A stretch of 64,000 nucleotides of DNA from Gp6-AA45 sp035652075 (GTDB lineage: Bacteria; Acidobacteriota; Vicinamibacteria; Vicinamibacterales; CAVVIG01), in contig DASREL010000116.1 of NCBI GenBank assembly GCA_035652075.1, positions 86,376 to 150,375 on the forward strand, written 5' to 3'. A program made the translations under genes and the position numbers. Numbering within the stretch: the stretch's first letter is position 1; each line of letters begins with the position of its first letter. Of this stretch, positions 39,689 through 47,684 are shown piece by piece. The notes under the pieces are model-generated. The model was not told where the DNA came from. It searched no databases and saw nothing but the letters and a program-made list of their open reading frames with translations.

Positions 39689-40148
39689 CCGTCGCGATCG
39701 GATCGCCGACAGAGGCCACGCCGCCCGAAACGATCGCCGCACGAAGCCCGGCGCGGTGTACGAGATTCTTCAACACGGCGTCCGACGTCAAGCCCGCAAG
39801 GTAGCTGCACGGCTCGCACAGCCGAATCCCCTTCAGCACGACTCCGCCGATCGAAAATTCGACGCCGACAAGGTCGTTCAGCCGGACGCCGCGCGTGATC
39901 AGATTGCGGCGCAAGTCCTCGGGGCGCATCGCACTGCCGGTCGCGGCGTTGAACTCGTCGATCTGCTCGGCTTCGACGAGCGTCACTTCCTGCGACGGCG
40001 GTTTCGCCTTCGGTGAGAACGTGCCGGTGCCGGCGACGTATCGATCGCCGGCGATGCCACTGCCGGCGATGAACTCGGCGCGCGCAAGCGACTGCATCGG
40101 TGCGCCCGCGGCCTCGGCGATGAAAATCCCTGACAGCGTCCCCATCAT
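39669..40148 (-). CDS. MOSC-domain protein
   Basis: A 159-residue single-domain MOSC protein (molybdenum cofactor sulfurase C-terminal fold). It shows the conserved GDRY near residue 35, EVTLVEAEQID, LRRNLITRGV and the cysteine-bearing RLCEPCSYL (about 110-118), whose Cys is the proposed sulfur carrier. The physiological substrate is not known. ATG 40148 overlaps the M20 stop by 4 bp. Confidence 0.9.
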   Translation of the reverse strand: MMGTLSGIFIAEAAGAPMQSLARAEFIAGSGIAGDRYVAGTGTFSPKAKPPSQEVTLVEAEQIDEFNAATGSAMRPEDLRRNLITRGVRLNDLVGVEFSIGGVVLKGIRLCEPCSYLAGLTSDAVLKNLVHRAGLRAAIVSGGVASVGDPIATATAHPI

Positions 40149-41662
40149 TGCATCGTCAGGATCGCGGCCATGGTCTCGATCCCGTCCCAGATGTTCTTGA
40201 TTTTCACGTTTTCGTTCGGTCCGTGCTGGTTGTTGTCGAAGTTGACCATCGAGAGGCCGATCGTCGGCACCTTCAGCACGTCGCTGAACAAGTAGAACGG
40301 CACGCTGCCGCCGATCGTCGGTTGTCGCACGATCGGACCGCCTGCAGCGTCCGCAACGGCCTTCGTGATTGCTCGCGCAATCGGCGTGTCGAGCGGCGTG
40401 CGACCCGCCGGATAGCCGCCTTCGCGCACCACGCTCGCGAGCAGCGCATGCGACGCGCGAGTCTGGGCGTCCGGCTCGCGGTCGACGATGAAGAATCCCT
40501 GTTTGCGAATGTGCGCCACGAGACGGTCGTACTGCTTATCCGGCTCGACGTTCTTCACGAACCGCAGGTCGAGCCGCGCCTTCGCCCATGCAGGGATGAT
40601 CGTGCGTCCCTGGCCGGTGACGCCGCCGCCAGCCTCCATCGCGTTGATGTTGAGCGTCGGGAGGTTGTGCCGCAGTTCGAGACGGTCGTTCGTCTCCGGC
40701 TTCGAAAAGCCGTAGGTCTTCATCAGCGTCGCTGACACGTCGGGGATTTCGTCGATCGCTTTCTTTTCTTCCTCGGTCAGCGGCTTCACGTCGTCATAAA
40801 ACCCGTCCACGAGCACGCGGCCGTTGTCGTCTTTCATCGACGCGAGGAGCCGCGACAACTGCAACGCCGGATTCGGCGCCCAGTTGCCGTAGTTGCCGCT
40901 GTGCAGGTCGCGCGCCGGCCCGTACACGATGACGACGACGTTCATCATCCCGCGCCCGCCGAAATTGAGCGTGACGCGGTCGCTCGCATGGCGCGGACCA
41001 TCGACGAGGATCAGCGCATCGGCGCGGATACGGTCCGCGTGCGCGCGCACGGCCTCCTCCAGATTGGGCGATCCCGCTTCTTCCTCGCCTTCCATGATCA
41101 CGCGGATGTTCGACGTCAGCGGCACGTTCGCCTCGTCGAGCGCCTGCACCGCCGCGAGCAGCGCCACGATCGGCGATTTGTCATCGGACGACGAGCGGCC
41201 GTAGACACGCCAGTTCGGATCGATCGCATCCTTCCAGGTCTCGAGCGTGATCGTGCGCCCCTGCTCCGAGTCGCTGTGCTCGGCGACGATGACCGGCTTG
41301 AACGGTGGCTCGTAGATCCACTCGGACGCGTTCACCGGCTGGCCGTCGTAGTGGAAGTAGAACGTGATCGTCCGACGGACATTGGGCATGCGCCGCTCGG
41401 CAAGGACCACGGGAGTGCCCTTCGTCGGCACGACCTCGGGCGCGAAGCGGCGCTTCTCGAACATCCGCGTCAGCGCGTCGGCGTTCTTCTGGATGTTGTT
41501 CTTGTCGGTCGCGACGTTCGGGATCGCGAGGAACGTAAAGAGCTCCGTCAGGATCTCTTTTTCATGCTGTGTGCGCCACTCGCGCACCTTGGACGTCGTT
41601 GTCGTTTGAGCCGCAACGGTTGCGGTCAGCGCACAGAGAGCGATGAGGACGCGCTTCATCAT
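40145..41662 (-). CDS. Exported M20 family metallopeptidase
   Basis: A 505-residue dizinc peptidase (carnosinase/dipeptidase-like). A signal peptide ends at about residue 18. Metal and catalytic residues are seen in FYFHYDGQPV, YGRSSSDDKSPIVA and the Glu pair in IMEGEEEAGSPNLEE. The dimerisation lid follows, and then the C-terminal block GGSVPFYLF. It probably trims peptides in the periplasm. It overlaps mltG at its start and MOSC at its stop by 4 bp each. Confidence 0.92.
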   Translation of the reverse strand: MMKRVLIALCALTATVAAQTTTTSKVREWRTQHEKEILTELFTFLAIPNVATDKNNIQKNADALTRMFEKRRFAPEVVPTKGTPVVLAERRMPNVRRTITFYFHYDGQPVNASEWIYEPPFKPVIVAEHSDSEQGRTITLETWKDAIDPNWRVYGRSSSDDKSPIVALLAAVQALDEANVPLTSNIRVIMEGEEEAGSPNLEEAVRAHADRIRADALILVDGPRHASDRVTLNFGGRGMMNVVVIVYGPARDLHSGNYGNWAPNPALQLSRLLASMKDDNGRVLVDGFYDDVKPLTEEEKKAIDEIPDVSATLMKTYGFSKPETNDRLELRHNLPTLNINAMEAGGGVTGQGRTIIPAWAKARLDLRFVKNVEPDKQYDRLVAHIRKQGFFIVDREPDAQTRASHALLASVVREGGYPAGRTPLDTPIARAITKAVADAAGGPIVRQPTIGGSVPFYLFSDVLKVPTIGLSMVNFDNNQHGPNENVKIKNIWDGIETMAAILTMQ

Positions 41663-42696
41663 GGATGTGAATTATGCCTGCGGTCGCGGAAGTATTGAAT
41701 TTGGTACTTCTGGACGTTGCGATTGTGTTCGTCGAGCGTGCGGGCGAACTCGTGCGAGCCGTCGTTGCGGCTGACGAAATAGAGGAACTGCGACTCCGCC
41801 GGATGCACCGCGGCGTCGAGCGACGCTTTGCCGGGCGACGCGATCGGGCCCGGCGGCAGTCCGGGATAGCGATACGTGTTGTACGGCGAGTCGATCGACA
41901 GATCCTCTTTGTGGATGTTGCCGTCGTAGCGCCCGGCGAGTTGCAGCGCGTAGATCACCGTCGGGTCGCACTGCAACGGCATCCCGATGTGCAGGCGGTT
42001 CAAGTAGACCGACGCGACCATCGGGCGCTCTTCCGGTTTTGCCGTCTCCTTCTCGACGATGGACGCGAGCGTGACGACCTGTCGAACGGTCATGTTCTGC
42101 GCCTTCGCCGCTTCCTGCAGCTCCGGCGTGAACGCGTGTTGGAACTGCGCGACCATCAGGCGCACCAGCTTCGGCGCATCGGTTTTGCGCGGCAGCGCGT
42201 ACGTCTCGGGAAACAAATAGCCTTCCAGCGTCTTCGCCTGCGGATCGATCGCCTTGATCGCCGTGCTGTCCATCGCCGCGTCGACAAACGCCGACGCCGG
42301 ACCGAAGCCGTGCGACTCAAACAGCTTCGCCATGTCGAAGACGGTCAGCCCTTCCGGAAATGTGAGGTGGCTCACGTACACGTCGCCGCGCGCGATCTTG
42401 TCGATGACTTCGGCGGGGGTCATCGCGCGATCGAACCGATACTCGCCCGCCTTCAGCTTCGTGCCTTTCCCCGTCAGCCACAGCGAGGCGCGGAACGTGA
42501 GGTGATCGTGAATGACGCCGGCGTCGACGAGGCGGTCGCCGATCGTGCGGCTGCCGGCCCCCTGTGGGATCTCGACGAATTGCTCGGCGGCGCTGAACCC
42601 TTTGTAAGGCTGTCGCAGGCTCGCATAGCAGATCCACGCGGCGGCCGCGCCGGCGAGGACGAGCACGAGAAAGAACAGCGCAAAGATTTTTTTCAC
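41659..42696 (-). CDS. mltG: Endolytic murein transglycosylase
   Basis: A 345-residue single-pass inner-membrane enzyme thought to terminate glycan strands. Membrane helix at about 3-24. A LysM-like region follows, then the YceG core with EGYLFPETYALPR, whose Glu is catalytic. VVTLASIVEKETAKPEERPMVASVYLNRL and LQCDPTVIYAL also match. The start is GTG 42696. It is preceded by ruvX, a common yqgF-mltG order. Confidence 0.95.
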   Translation of the reverse strand: MKKIFALFFLVLVLAGAAAAWICYASLRQPYKGFSAAEQFVEIPQGAGSRTIGDRLVDAGVIHDHLTFRASLWLTGKGTKLKAGEYRFDRAMTPAEVIDKIARGDVYVSHLTFPEGLTVFDMAKLFESHGFGPASAFVDAAMDSTAIKAIDPQAKTLEGYLFPETYALPRKTDAPKLVRLMVAQFQHAFTPELQEAAKAQNMTVRQVVTLASIVEKETAKPEERPMVASVYLNRLHIGMPLQCDPTVIYALQLAGRYDGNIHKEDLSIDSPYNTYRYPGLPPGPIASPGKASLDAAVHPAESQFLYFVSRNDGSHEFARTLDEHNRNVQKYQIQYFRDRRHNSHP

Positions 42697-42717
42697 AACA
42701 GCACGTCGCCGCCCCCG

Positions 42718-43149
42718 TCAGCCGGACGCGGACCGGTCCAGATAATCTTGCAGGATGATTGCCGCCGCCGCCGCATCAATCTTCGCTTTTCGCTTTTTCC
42801 AGTCGCGCTCGCGGCGAGCGAGCCGACTTTCGGCCTCGACACTCGTCAAACGCTCGTCTTCCGTCACGACGACCAGCGACGTCTGCGCACGGAGCGCGTC
42901 GACGAGGGCCGTCGCCCGCGCCGTACCGTCGGTCGGCGTCCCGTCGAGCCGTCGCGGCAGTCCCACAACGACGACATGGACCCCATCGTCTTCCGTCGCC
43001 AGCGCGTTGACGCGCGCGATCACGCGGTCGATGCCGTCGCGGTCGTTCTCGACGGCGATGGTTTCGAGCGGCCGCGCGAGCGTTCTGGTCGCGTCGCTGA
43101 TCGCGAGCCCGATGCGACGCGCGCCGACGTCGATGCCAATCGCACGCAT
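42718..43149 (-). CDS. ruvX: Putative pre-16S rRNA nuclease / Holliday junction resolvase YqgF
   Basis: A 143-residue RNase H-fold protein. It has the opening RAIGIDVGARRIGLAISD, GLPRRLDGTPT, TEDERLTSVEAE and the C-terminal DAAAAAIILQDYLD, holding the acidic active-site residues. E. coli YqgF matures 16S rRNA ends. The start is 27 bp from the divergent phosphatase lipoprotein gene, so the promoters must overlap. Confidence 0.95.
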   Translation of the reverse strand: MRAIGIDVGARRIGLAISDATRTLARPLETIAVENDRDGIDRVIARVNALATEDDGVHVVVVGLPRRLDGTPTDGTARATALVDALRAQTSLVVVTEDERLTSVEAESRLARRERDWKKRKAKIDAAAAAIILQDYLDRSASG

Positions 43150-43160
43150 ATAGCGAATGC

Positions 43161-43166
43161 TATACT
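43161..43166 (+). promoter_or_regulatory. Candidate -10 box (TATACT) for the phosphatase lipoprotein
   Basis: TATACT lies 10 nt upstream of the TTG start at 43177, inside the 27-bp divergent gap with ruvX. No clear -35 is seen, so the -10 is plausible but unproven and the leader would be very short. Confidence 0.35.
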
Positions 43167-43176
43167 TTCACACTCC

Positions 43177-45240
43177 TTGAAACGCATTCTGCTCGCGCTT
43201 GTCGTCGTGTCTGCCGGCGTCGCCCTCGCGTGCGGACGCGGACGCGCCCCGGAAAAATTTCGTCAGAAGCTCGTCATTCTCGGGTTTGACGGGATGGACC
43301 CGAAACTCGTGCAGAAGTGGATGGACGAAGGCAAGCTGCCGAACATGAAAAAACTGGCGGCAGCGGGCAGCGGCGTCAGGCCGCTCGGCACCACGCATTC
43401 GCCTGAATCGCCGACGGCGTGGGCGTCGTTCGCGACCGGCGTCAACGCCGGCAAACACAACATCTACGATTTCCTGATCCGCGATACGAGCACGTACTTG
43501 CCGGATCTCGGGATGGTGCATTTCGAACCGCCGCATTTCATCCTCAACTACATTCCGATCTCGAAGCCGGTCATCCAATCGATCCGCGGCGGCACGTCGT
43601 TCTGGGTGACCGCCGGCCGCGCCGGCGTGCGCACGAGCGAACTGACCGTGCCCGTCACGTTTCCGCCCGAAGAAGTGCCGAACGGCGAGATGTTATCGGG
43701 ACTGCCGCTGCCCGACATCCGCCGCACGATGGGAACGTTCTACTACTTCGGGACCGACTTGAGCCGCTACGAGGAAGGCAACACCGAGTTCGGCGGCATC
43801 TTGAAGCGTCTCGTGTTCGATGGCGACACGGCGCAATCCGAACTGGTCGGCCCACCAAACCCGGTCGTCAAGCAGCAGATCCGCGACCTGCGCGCGAAGT
43901 ACCCGCAGGCGGTCACGTCCGAGACGGACAAGATGAAGTTGGCCGAGCTCGAGGCGCGCGAAGACGTCCGGCTGCCGATGACCATTCATTGGAACAAGCC
44001 GGGCAAGTCGGCGACGATCGAGATCGGCGATCAATCGATCCACCTGGGCGAACACGAATGGAGCAAGTGGATCAACCTCGACTTCTCGATCAACCTGCTC
44101 CTGCGCGTCCACGGGATGGCGCAGTTCTACTTGATCGGTGCCGGTCCGGAGTTGCAGCTGTACGTGTCGCCGGTCAACTTCAAGCCGGATGCGCCGCCGA
44201 CGCCGATGTCGTATCCGGAGCGCTTCTCGGCGGATCTCTTCGAGCGCCTCGGTCCGTACCGGACGCTCGGCTGGGCGGAAGCGACGTGGCCGCTCAATGA
44301 AGATCGCATCGACGAAAAAGTCTTCATGGACGATCTGTATCGCGCGTTCGACGATCGCGCGCAGGTCATCCTGCAGCGGCTCGACTCGAAACAATGGGAC
44401 CTGCTCGTCGGCGTGATCGAATCGACCGATCGCGTGCAGCACATGATGTGGCGGCTCATCGATCCGCAGCATCCGATGTACGACAAGAAGCTCGCCGCGC
44501 AGTTCGGCGACGCGATCGAGCGCGTCTACCGCAAGTGCGATGACTTCGTCGGCGAGGTGATGGCGAGGGTCGATCCGTCCACGCCGATCGTGATCGTGTC
44601 GGACCACGGCTTTCACTCATTCCGTCAGTCGGTGAACCTCAATACCTGGCTCGTGCAGGAAGGGTTCATGGCGATTCAGGGACAGCAGCCGGGCGAGAAG
44701 AAACTGAAGGACCTGTTCGGCGGCGGCACGTTCTGGGAGAACGTCGACTGGGCGCACACGAAGGCCTACGCGATGGGGCTCGGCCAGGTCTACTTGAACC
44801 TGAAGGGACGAGAAGGACGCGGCATCGTCTCGCCCGGTACCGACGCGAAACAGGTCACCGACGATCTCGCCGCTCGTCTGATGACGATGACCGATCCGAA
44901 CACGCACGCGAAGATGGTCGACGCTGTCTACAAGCGCGACGACGTGTACAACGGCCCGTTCACGGTCAACGCGTCGGAGATCCAAGTCGGCCTCGCCGAC
45001 GGCTATCGCGTATCGTGGCAGTCGACGCTCGGCGGATCACCGCCGGGGATCGTCTACCCAAACATGAAGAAGTGGTCGGGCGATCATGGATCGTTCGACT
45101 ACAAGCAAACGTCCGGCGTCCTGATCTCGAGCCGCAAGCTGGAAGCGACTGCCGCGAACATCATGGACATCGCGCCGACGGTGCTGAAGTACTTCGGGCT
45201 GCCGATACCTTCGGATATCGATGGGAAACCGCTTTTCTAA
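43177..45240 (+). CDS. Alkaline-phosphatase-superfamily phosphodiesterase, lipoprotein
   Basis: A 687-residue protein of the type I phosphodiesterase/nucleotide pyrophosphatase branch. The N-terminus has a lipobox (VALAC) with Cys at residue 19, so it should be lipid-anchored. The metal site begins ILGFDGMDP and the nucleophile is in TAWASFATGVNAG, where AP-fold enzymes place Thr/Ser. Later metal ligands sit in VSDHGFHSF. The substrate is unknown. The start is TTG 43177; in-frame read-through from 41674 is antisense to mltG and ruvX. It overlaps the EnvC-like gene by 20 bp. Confidence 0.9.
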   Translation: MKRILLALVVVSAGVALACGRGRAPEKFRQKLVILGFDGMDPKLVQKWMDEGKLPNMKKLAAAGSGVRPLGTTHSPESPTAWASFATGVNAGKHNIYDFLIRDTSTYLPDLGMVHFEPPHFILNYIPISKPVIQSIRGGTSFWVTAGRAGVRTSELTVPVTFPPEEVPNGEMLSGLPLPDIRRTMGTFYYFGTDLSRYEEGNTEFGGILKRLVFDGDTAQSELVGPPNPVVKQQIRDLRAKYPQAVTSETDKMKLAELEAREDVRLPMTIHWNKPGKSATIEIGDQSIHLGEHEWSKWINLDFSINLLLRVHGMAQFYLIGAGPELQLYVSPVNFKPDAPPTPMSYPERFSADLFERLGPYRTLGWAEATWPLNEDRIDEKVFMDDLYRAFDDRAQVILQRLDSKQWDLLVGVIESTDRVQHMMWRLIDPQHPMYDKKLAAQFGDAIERVYRKCDDFVGEVMARVDPSTPIVIVSDHGFHSFRQSVNLNTWLVQEGFMAIQGQQPGEKKLKDLFGGGTFWENVDWAHTKAYAMGLGQVYLNLKGREGRGIVSPGTDAKQVTDDLAARLMTMTDPNTHAKMVDAVYKRDDVYNGPFTVNASEIQVGLADGYRVSWQSTLGGSPPGIVYPNMKKWSGDHGSFDYKQTSGVLISSRKLEATAANIMDIAPTVLKYFGLPIPSDIDGKPLF

Positions 45241-46354
45241 GCTACCGGCTCTCGGCTGCTGGCTGCTGGCTGGCAGTGTTCTGCTTGGCCAGCAGAACGA
45301 CCGTGCCCGCACGGAGGCATTGGCAAAGCGCGCGGCGGATCGGTTGCAGGCCTTGCAGCGCGAAGCGGACCGGCTCGCGTCCGAAGAGCGCACCGTGCTC
45401 ACCGATCTCAAGAAGCTCGAAATCGATCGTCAGCTGAAAGCCGAGGAGCTGAAGCAACTGACGGCCGACGAAGCCAAGGTCAACCAGGATCTCGACGCCA
45501 TCAGCCTGCGCTCCGCAGCGCTCGAGAAATCAGAACAAGATGCGCGTCCCGAACTGCGCGCACGGGTCGTCGAGATCTACAAGCTGGGGAAAGCGCGCTA
45601 CCTTCGTCTGCTACTGTCGGCGCCTGACCTCAAACGGTTCACCGACGCAACTCGAACGGTCGCGACGCTCGCCAAGCTGGATCGCGAGCGCGTCGCGTCG
45701 CACGAGAAGACGCTCGCCGAGCTGACATCAACGCGCAAGACCCTCGAGGAACGGCAGCGCCAGGTCACCGAGCTCCGCGCCAACGCCGAGAAAGCCGAGG
45801 CTGCGCTGCAGCGCGCCGCGGTCGCGCGCAACAACCTCGTCCGCGACATCGACAAAAAGCGTGACTTGAATGCGCAAATGTCCGGCGAGCTCCAGTCAGC
45901 TCAGCAAAAACTTCAGGCCGCGCTCCGCGACGTGAACGCCGACCCCGGAACCCGAAACGCCGAACCCGCGTTGCCGTTCAAACCGTTCAAAGGCGACCTC
46001 GACTGGCCGATCGCCGGCACGGTTCGCGGCAAGTTCGGCCAGGGGACGCGCGCCAACGGCATCGAAATCGACAGCGACGAAGGCGCCGACGCGCGCGCGG
46101 TGCATGACGGAACCGTTGCATTTGCGGGCACTTTCACCGGATTCGGCAACCTGGTGATCCTGGATCACGGATCGCAGACGTTCAGCCTCTACGGCGACCT
46201 GCTGGACATCACCGTCAAAAAAGGCGCGAGAATCGAAAAAGGCCAGCCCGTCGGATCCGCCGGCGCGACGGCGGCCGGCAACCCCGGGATTTACTTCGAG
46301 TTGCGCGTCGACGGTAAGCCGGTCGACCCGCTACAATGGCTTAGGCGACGCTGA
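45221..46354 (+). CDS. EnvC-like murein hydrolase activator (degenerate M23/LytM)
   Basis: A 377-residue exported protein with a signal peptide (about 1-23). A long coiled coil follows (about 25-230, Arg/Glu/Lys/Leu heptads). The LytM domain (about 258-377) resembles E. coli EnvC: NGIEIDSDEGADARAVHDGTV, then SLYGDL and IYFELRVDGKPVDPLQWL. The zinc residues of true M23 enzymes (HxxxD and HxH) are replaced, so it should activate an amidase rather than cut itself. The coiled coil and LytM domain are joined by a heptad-coded linker. The CtpA-like gene follows. Confidence 0.9.
   Translation: MGNRFSKLPALGCWLLAGSVLLGQQNDRARTEALAKRAADRLQALQREADRLASEERTVLTDLKKLEIDRQLKAEELKQLTADEAKVNQDLDAISLRSAALEKSEQDARPELRARVVEIYKLGKARYLRLLLSAPDLKRFTDATRTVATLAKLDRERVASHEKTLAELTSTRKTLEERQRQVTELRANAEKAEAALQRAAVARNNLVRDIDKKRDLNAQMSGELQSAQQKLQAALRDVNADPGTRNAEPALPFKPFKGDLDWPIAGTVRGKFGQGTRANGIEIDSDEGADARAVHDGTVAFAGTFTGFGNLVILDHGSQTFSLYGDLLDITVKKGARIEKGQPVGSAGATAAGNPGIYFELRVDGKPVDPLQWLRRR
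45246..45273. repeat. Heptad array coding part of the EnvC-like signal peptide
   Basis: Four units (cggctct, cggctgc, tggctgc, tggctgg) begin 6 bp after the phosphatase stop and encode LGCWLLAG of the EnvC-like signal peptide. Confidence 0.7.
45931..45965. repeat. Heptad array coding the EnvC-like domain linker
   Basis: Five units (cgtgaac, gccgacc, ccggaac, ccgaaac, gccgaac) encode VNADPGTRNAEP, the joint between the coiled coil and the LytM domain. Confidence 0.75.
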
Positions 46355-46356
46355 GA

Positions 46357-46384
46357 GTTCAGATTTCAGAGGCGAGAGTTCAGA
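46357..46384. repeat. Heptad array (4 units) before the CtpA-like gene
   Basis: Units gttcaga, tttcaga, ggcgaga and gttcaga fill the gap between the EnvC-like stop and the CtpA-like ATG (46384), whose A is the last base of the array. The wording equals the array at 28141. Confidence 0.8.
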
Positions 46385-47553
46385 TGTCTTCACGGACGCG
46401 CGCAGTTGTCATGATGATCTCGGCCCCGGTCATCGCTTTTGCGATTGTCGGCGGCTTCCTCGGCAAGGTAATGGCGCGCGAGGATACGTATCAGCACCTC
46501 AAGATCTTCGACGACGTCGTCGGGATGATTTCGAGCAGCTACGTCGAAGACGTCAACATGGACAAGGTGATGATCGGCGCGATGAAGGGCCTCGCCGACA
46601 ATCTCGATCCGGACAGCGCGTTCCTCTCCCCGGCACAAGTGAAACAGGTTGAGAGCGGCGCGGCGCTGCCCGCCGGCGGCGTCGGCCTCGAGCTGACGCG
46701 TCAGTACTATCTGCGCGTGATCGCGGCACGCGACAACTCCGCGGCCGCGAAGGCCGGCCTCCGCACCGGCGACTACATCCGCATGATCGACGACACGCCG
46801 ACGCGTGAGATGTCGGTCTGGGAAGGGATGCGCGCGCTGCGTGGGGCGCCGGGATCGAAAGTCAAAGTGACCGTCATCCGCGGCAACGCCGCCGATCCGC
46901 ACGTCGTCGAGTTGACGCGCGAAACCGAATCGCCCTCCATGGTGTCGAATCGCACGGCGGCGCCGGGCGTTGGCTACATCCGCATCGGCGCGATCGGGTC
47001 GGGCACCGCGAATCAAGTGAAGTCGCAGGCGGCCGAACTGACGAAGGCGGGTGCGACGAAATTGATCGTCGACGTGCGTCGCGTGTCGACGGGATCGATG
47101 GAAGACGGTCTCGCGATCGCGCGTCTGTTCGTCCCGAGCGGCACGCTGGCGATGCGCGAAGCAAAGTCGGGGACGCGCGAAACGATTGCCGCGAACTCTG
47201 GCGACGGATCGATTGCGTTGCCGATGACCGTGCTCATCGACACAGGCACGTCAGGCGCCGCGGAGCTCTTCGCGTCCGCGCTCGTCGGGAACAAGCGCGC
47301 CGACCTCGTCGGCGAGCGGACGATCGGTCGCGCCGCGCAACAAAAGCTCTTCAAGCTGCCGGATGGCAGCGGTCTCTGGCTGTCGACGATCCGCTATTTG
47401 ACGCCGGCCGGCGCCGCGCTGCACGAAAAAGGACTCGAGCCGACGGTCGCCGTCGACGAGCCGGACGTCACCGAATTCGGTGCCCAACCGCCCGCCACCG
47501 ACCCGATTCTCGACAAGGCGATCGAGCGCCTGTCCGAGAAAAAGGCCGCGTAA
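46384..47553 (+). CDS. CtpA-like S41 peptidase with altered catalytic residues
   Basis: A 389-residue exported PDZ-protease homologue: N-terminal membrane anchor (about 8-29), PDZ domain (about 95-175) and S41 core. The nucleophile Ser is present in LIDTGTSGAAELFASAL, but the usual Lys of the GKxxVQ motif is Arg (GERTIGRAAQQ), and the NPGG oxyanion segment of typical CtpA reads RRVSTGSM. It may therefore be inactive or use a different mechanism. It lies just after the EnvC-like gene, an arrangement seen in other bacteria. Confidence 0.88.
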   Translation: MSSRTRAVVMMISAPVIAFAIVGGFLGKVMAREDTYQHLKIFDDVVGMISSSYVEDVNMDKVMIGAMKGLADNLDPDSAFLSPAQVKQVESGAALPAGGVGLELTRQYYLRVIAARDNSAAAKAGLRTGDYIRMIDDTPTREMSVWEGMRALRGAPGSKVKVTVIRGNAADPHVVELTRETESPSMVSNRTAAPGVGYIRIGAIGSGTANQVKSQAAELTKAGATKLIVDVRRVSTGSMEDGLAIARLFVPSGTLAMREAKSGTRETIAANSGDGSIALPMTVLIDTGTSGAAELFASALVGNKRADLVGERTIGRAAQQKLFKLPDGSGLWLSTIRYLTPAGAALHEKGLEPTVAVDEPDVTEFGAQPPATDPILDKAIERLSEKKAA

Positions 47554-47559
47554 GTCTGC

Positions 47560-47565
47560 TATACT
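47560..47565 (+). promoter_or_regulatory. Candidate -10 box (TATACT) for tRNA-Val/thrS
   Basis: TATACT stands 35 nt upstream of the mature tRNA 5' end and 7 nt after the CtpA-like stop. A -35 match is weak. It could start the tRNA-thrS transcript. Confidence 0.4.
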
Positions 47566-47599
47566 GACCGTTCGTCTAAACGCCGGATTTCATTGATGT

Positions 47600-47675
47600 A
47601 GGCGCGTAGCTCAGAGGTTAGAGCGCCTGCTTGACACGCAGGAGGTCGGTGGTTCGAGTCCACCCGTGCCTACCA
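47600..47675 (+). tRNA. tRNA-Val (anticodon GAC)
   Basis: A 76-nt cloverleaf: acceptor stem AGGCGCG/CGTGCCT, D-stem GCTC/GAGC, anticodon stem CCTGC/GCAGG with loop TTGACAC (anticodon GAC at 47633-47635), and T-stem GGTGG/CCACC with TTCGAGT loop. Discriminator A and an encoded CCA end it. The thrS start codon follows 10 nt after the CCA. Confidence 0.96.
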
Positions 47676-47684
47676 CTTTCTCAA

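Noticed and set aside
41674..43176. 500-codon N-terminal extension of the phosphatase lipoprotein
   Set aside because: The stretch is antisense to mltG and ruvX and would hide a good lipoprotein signal at 43177.
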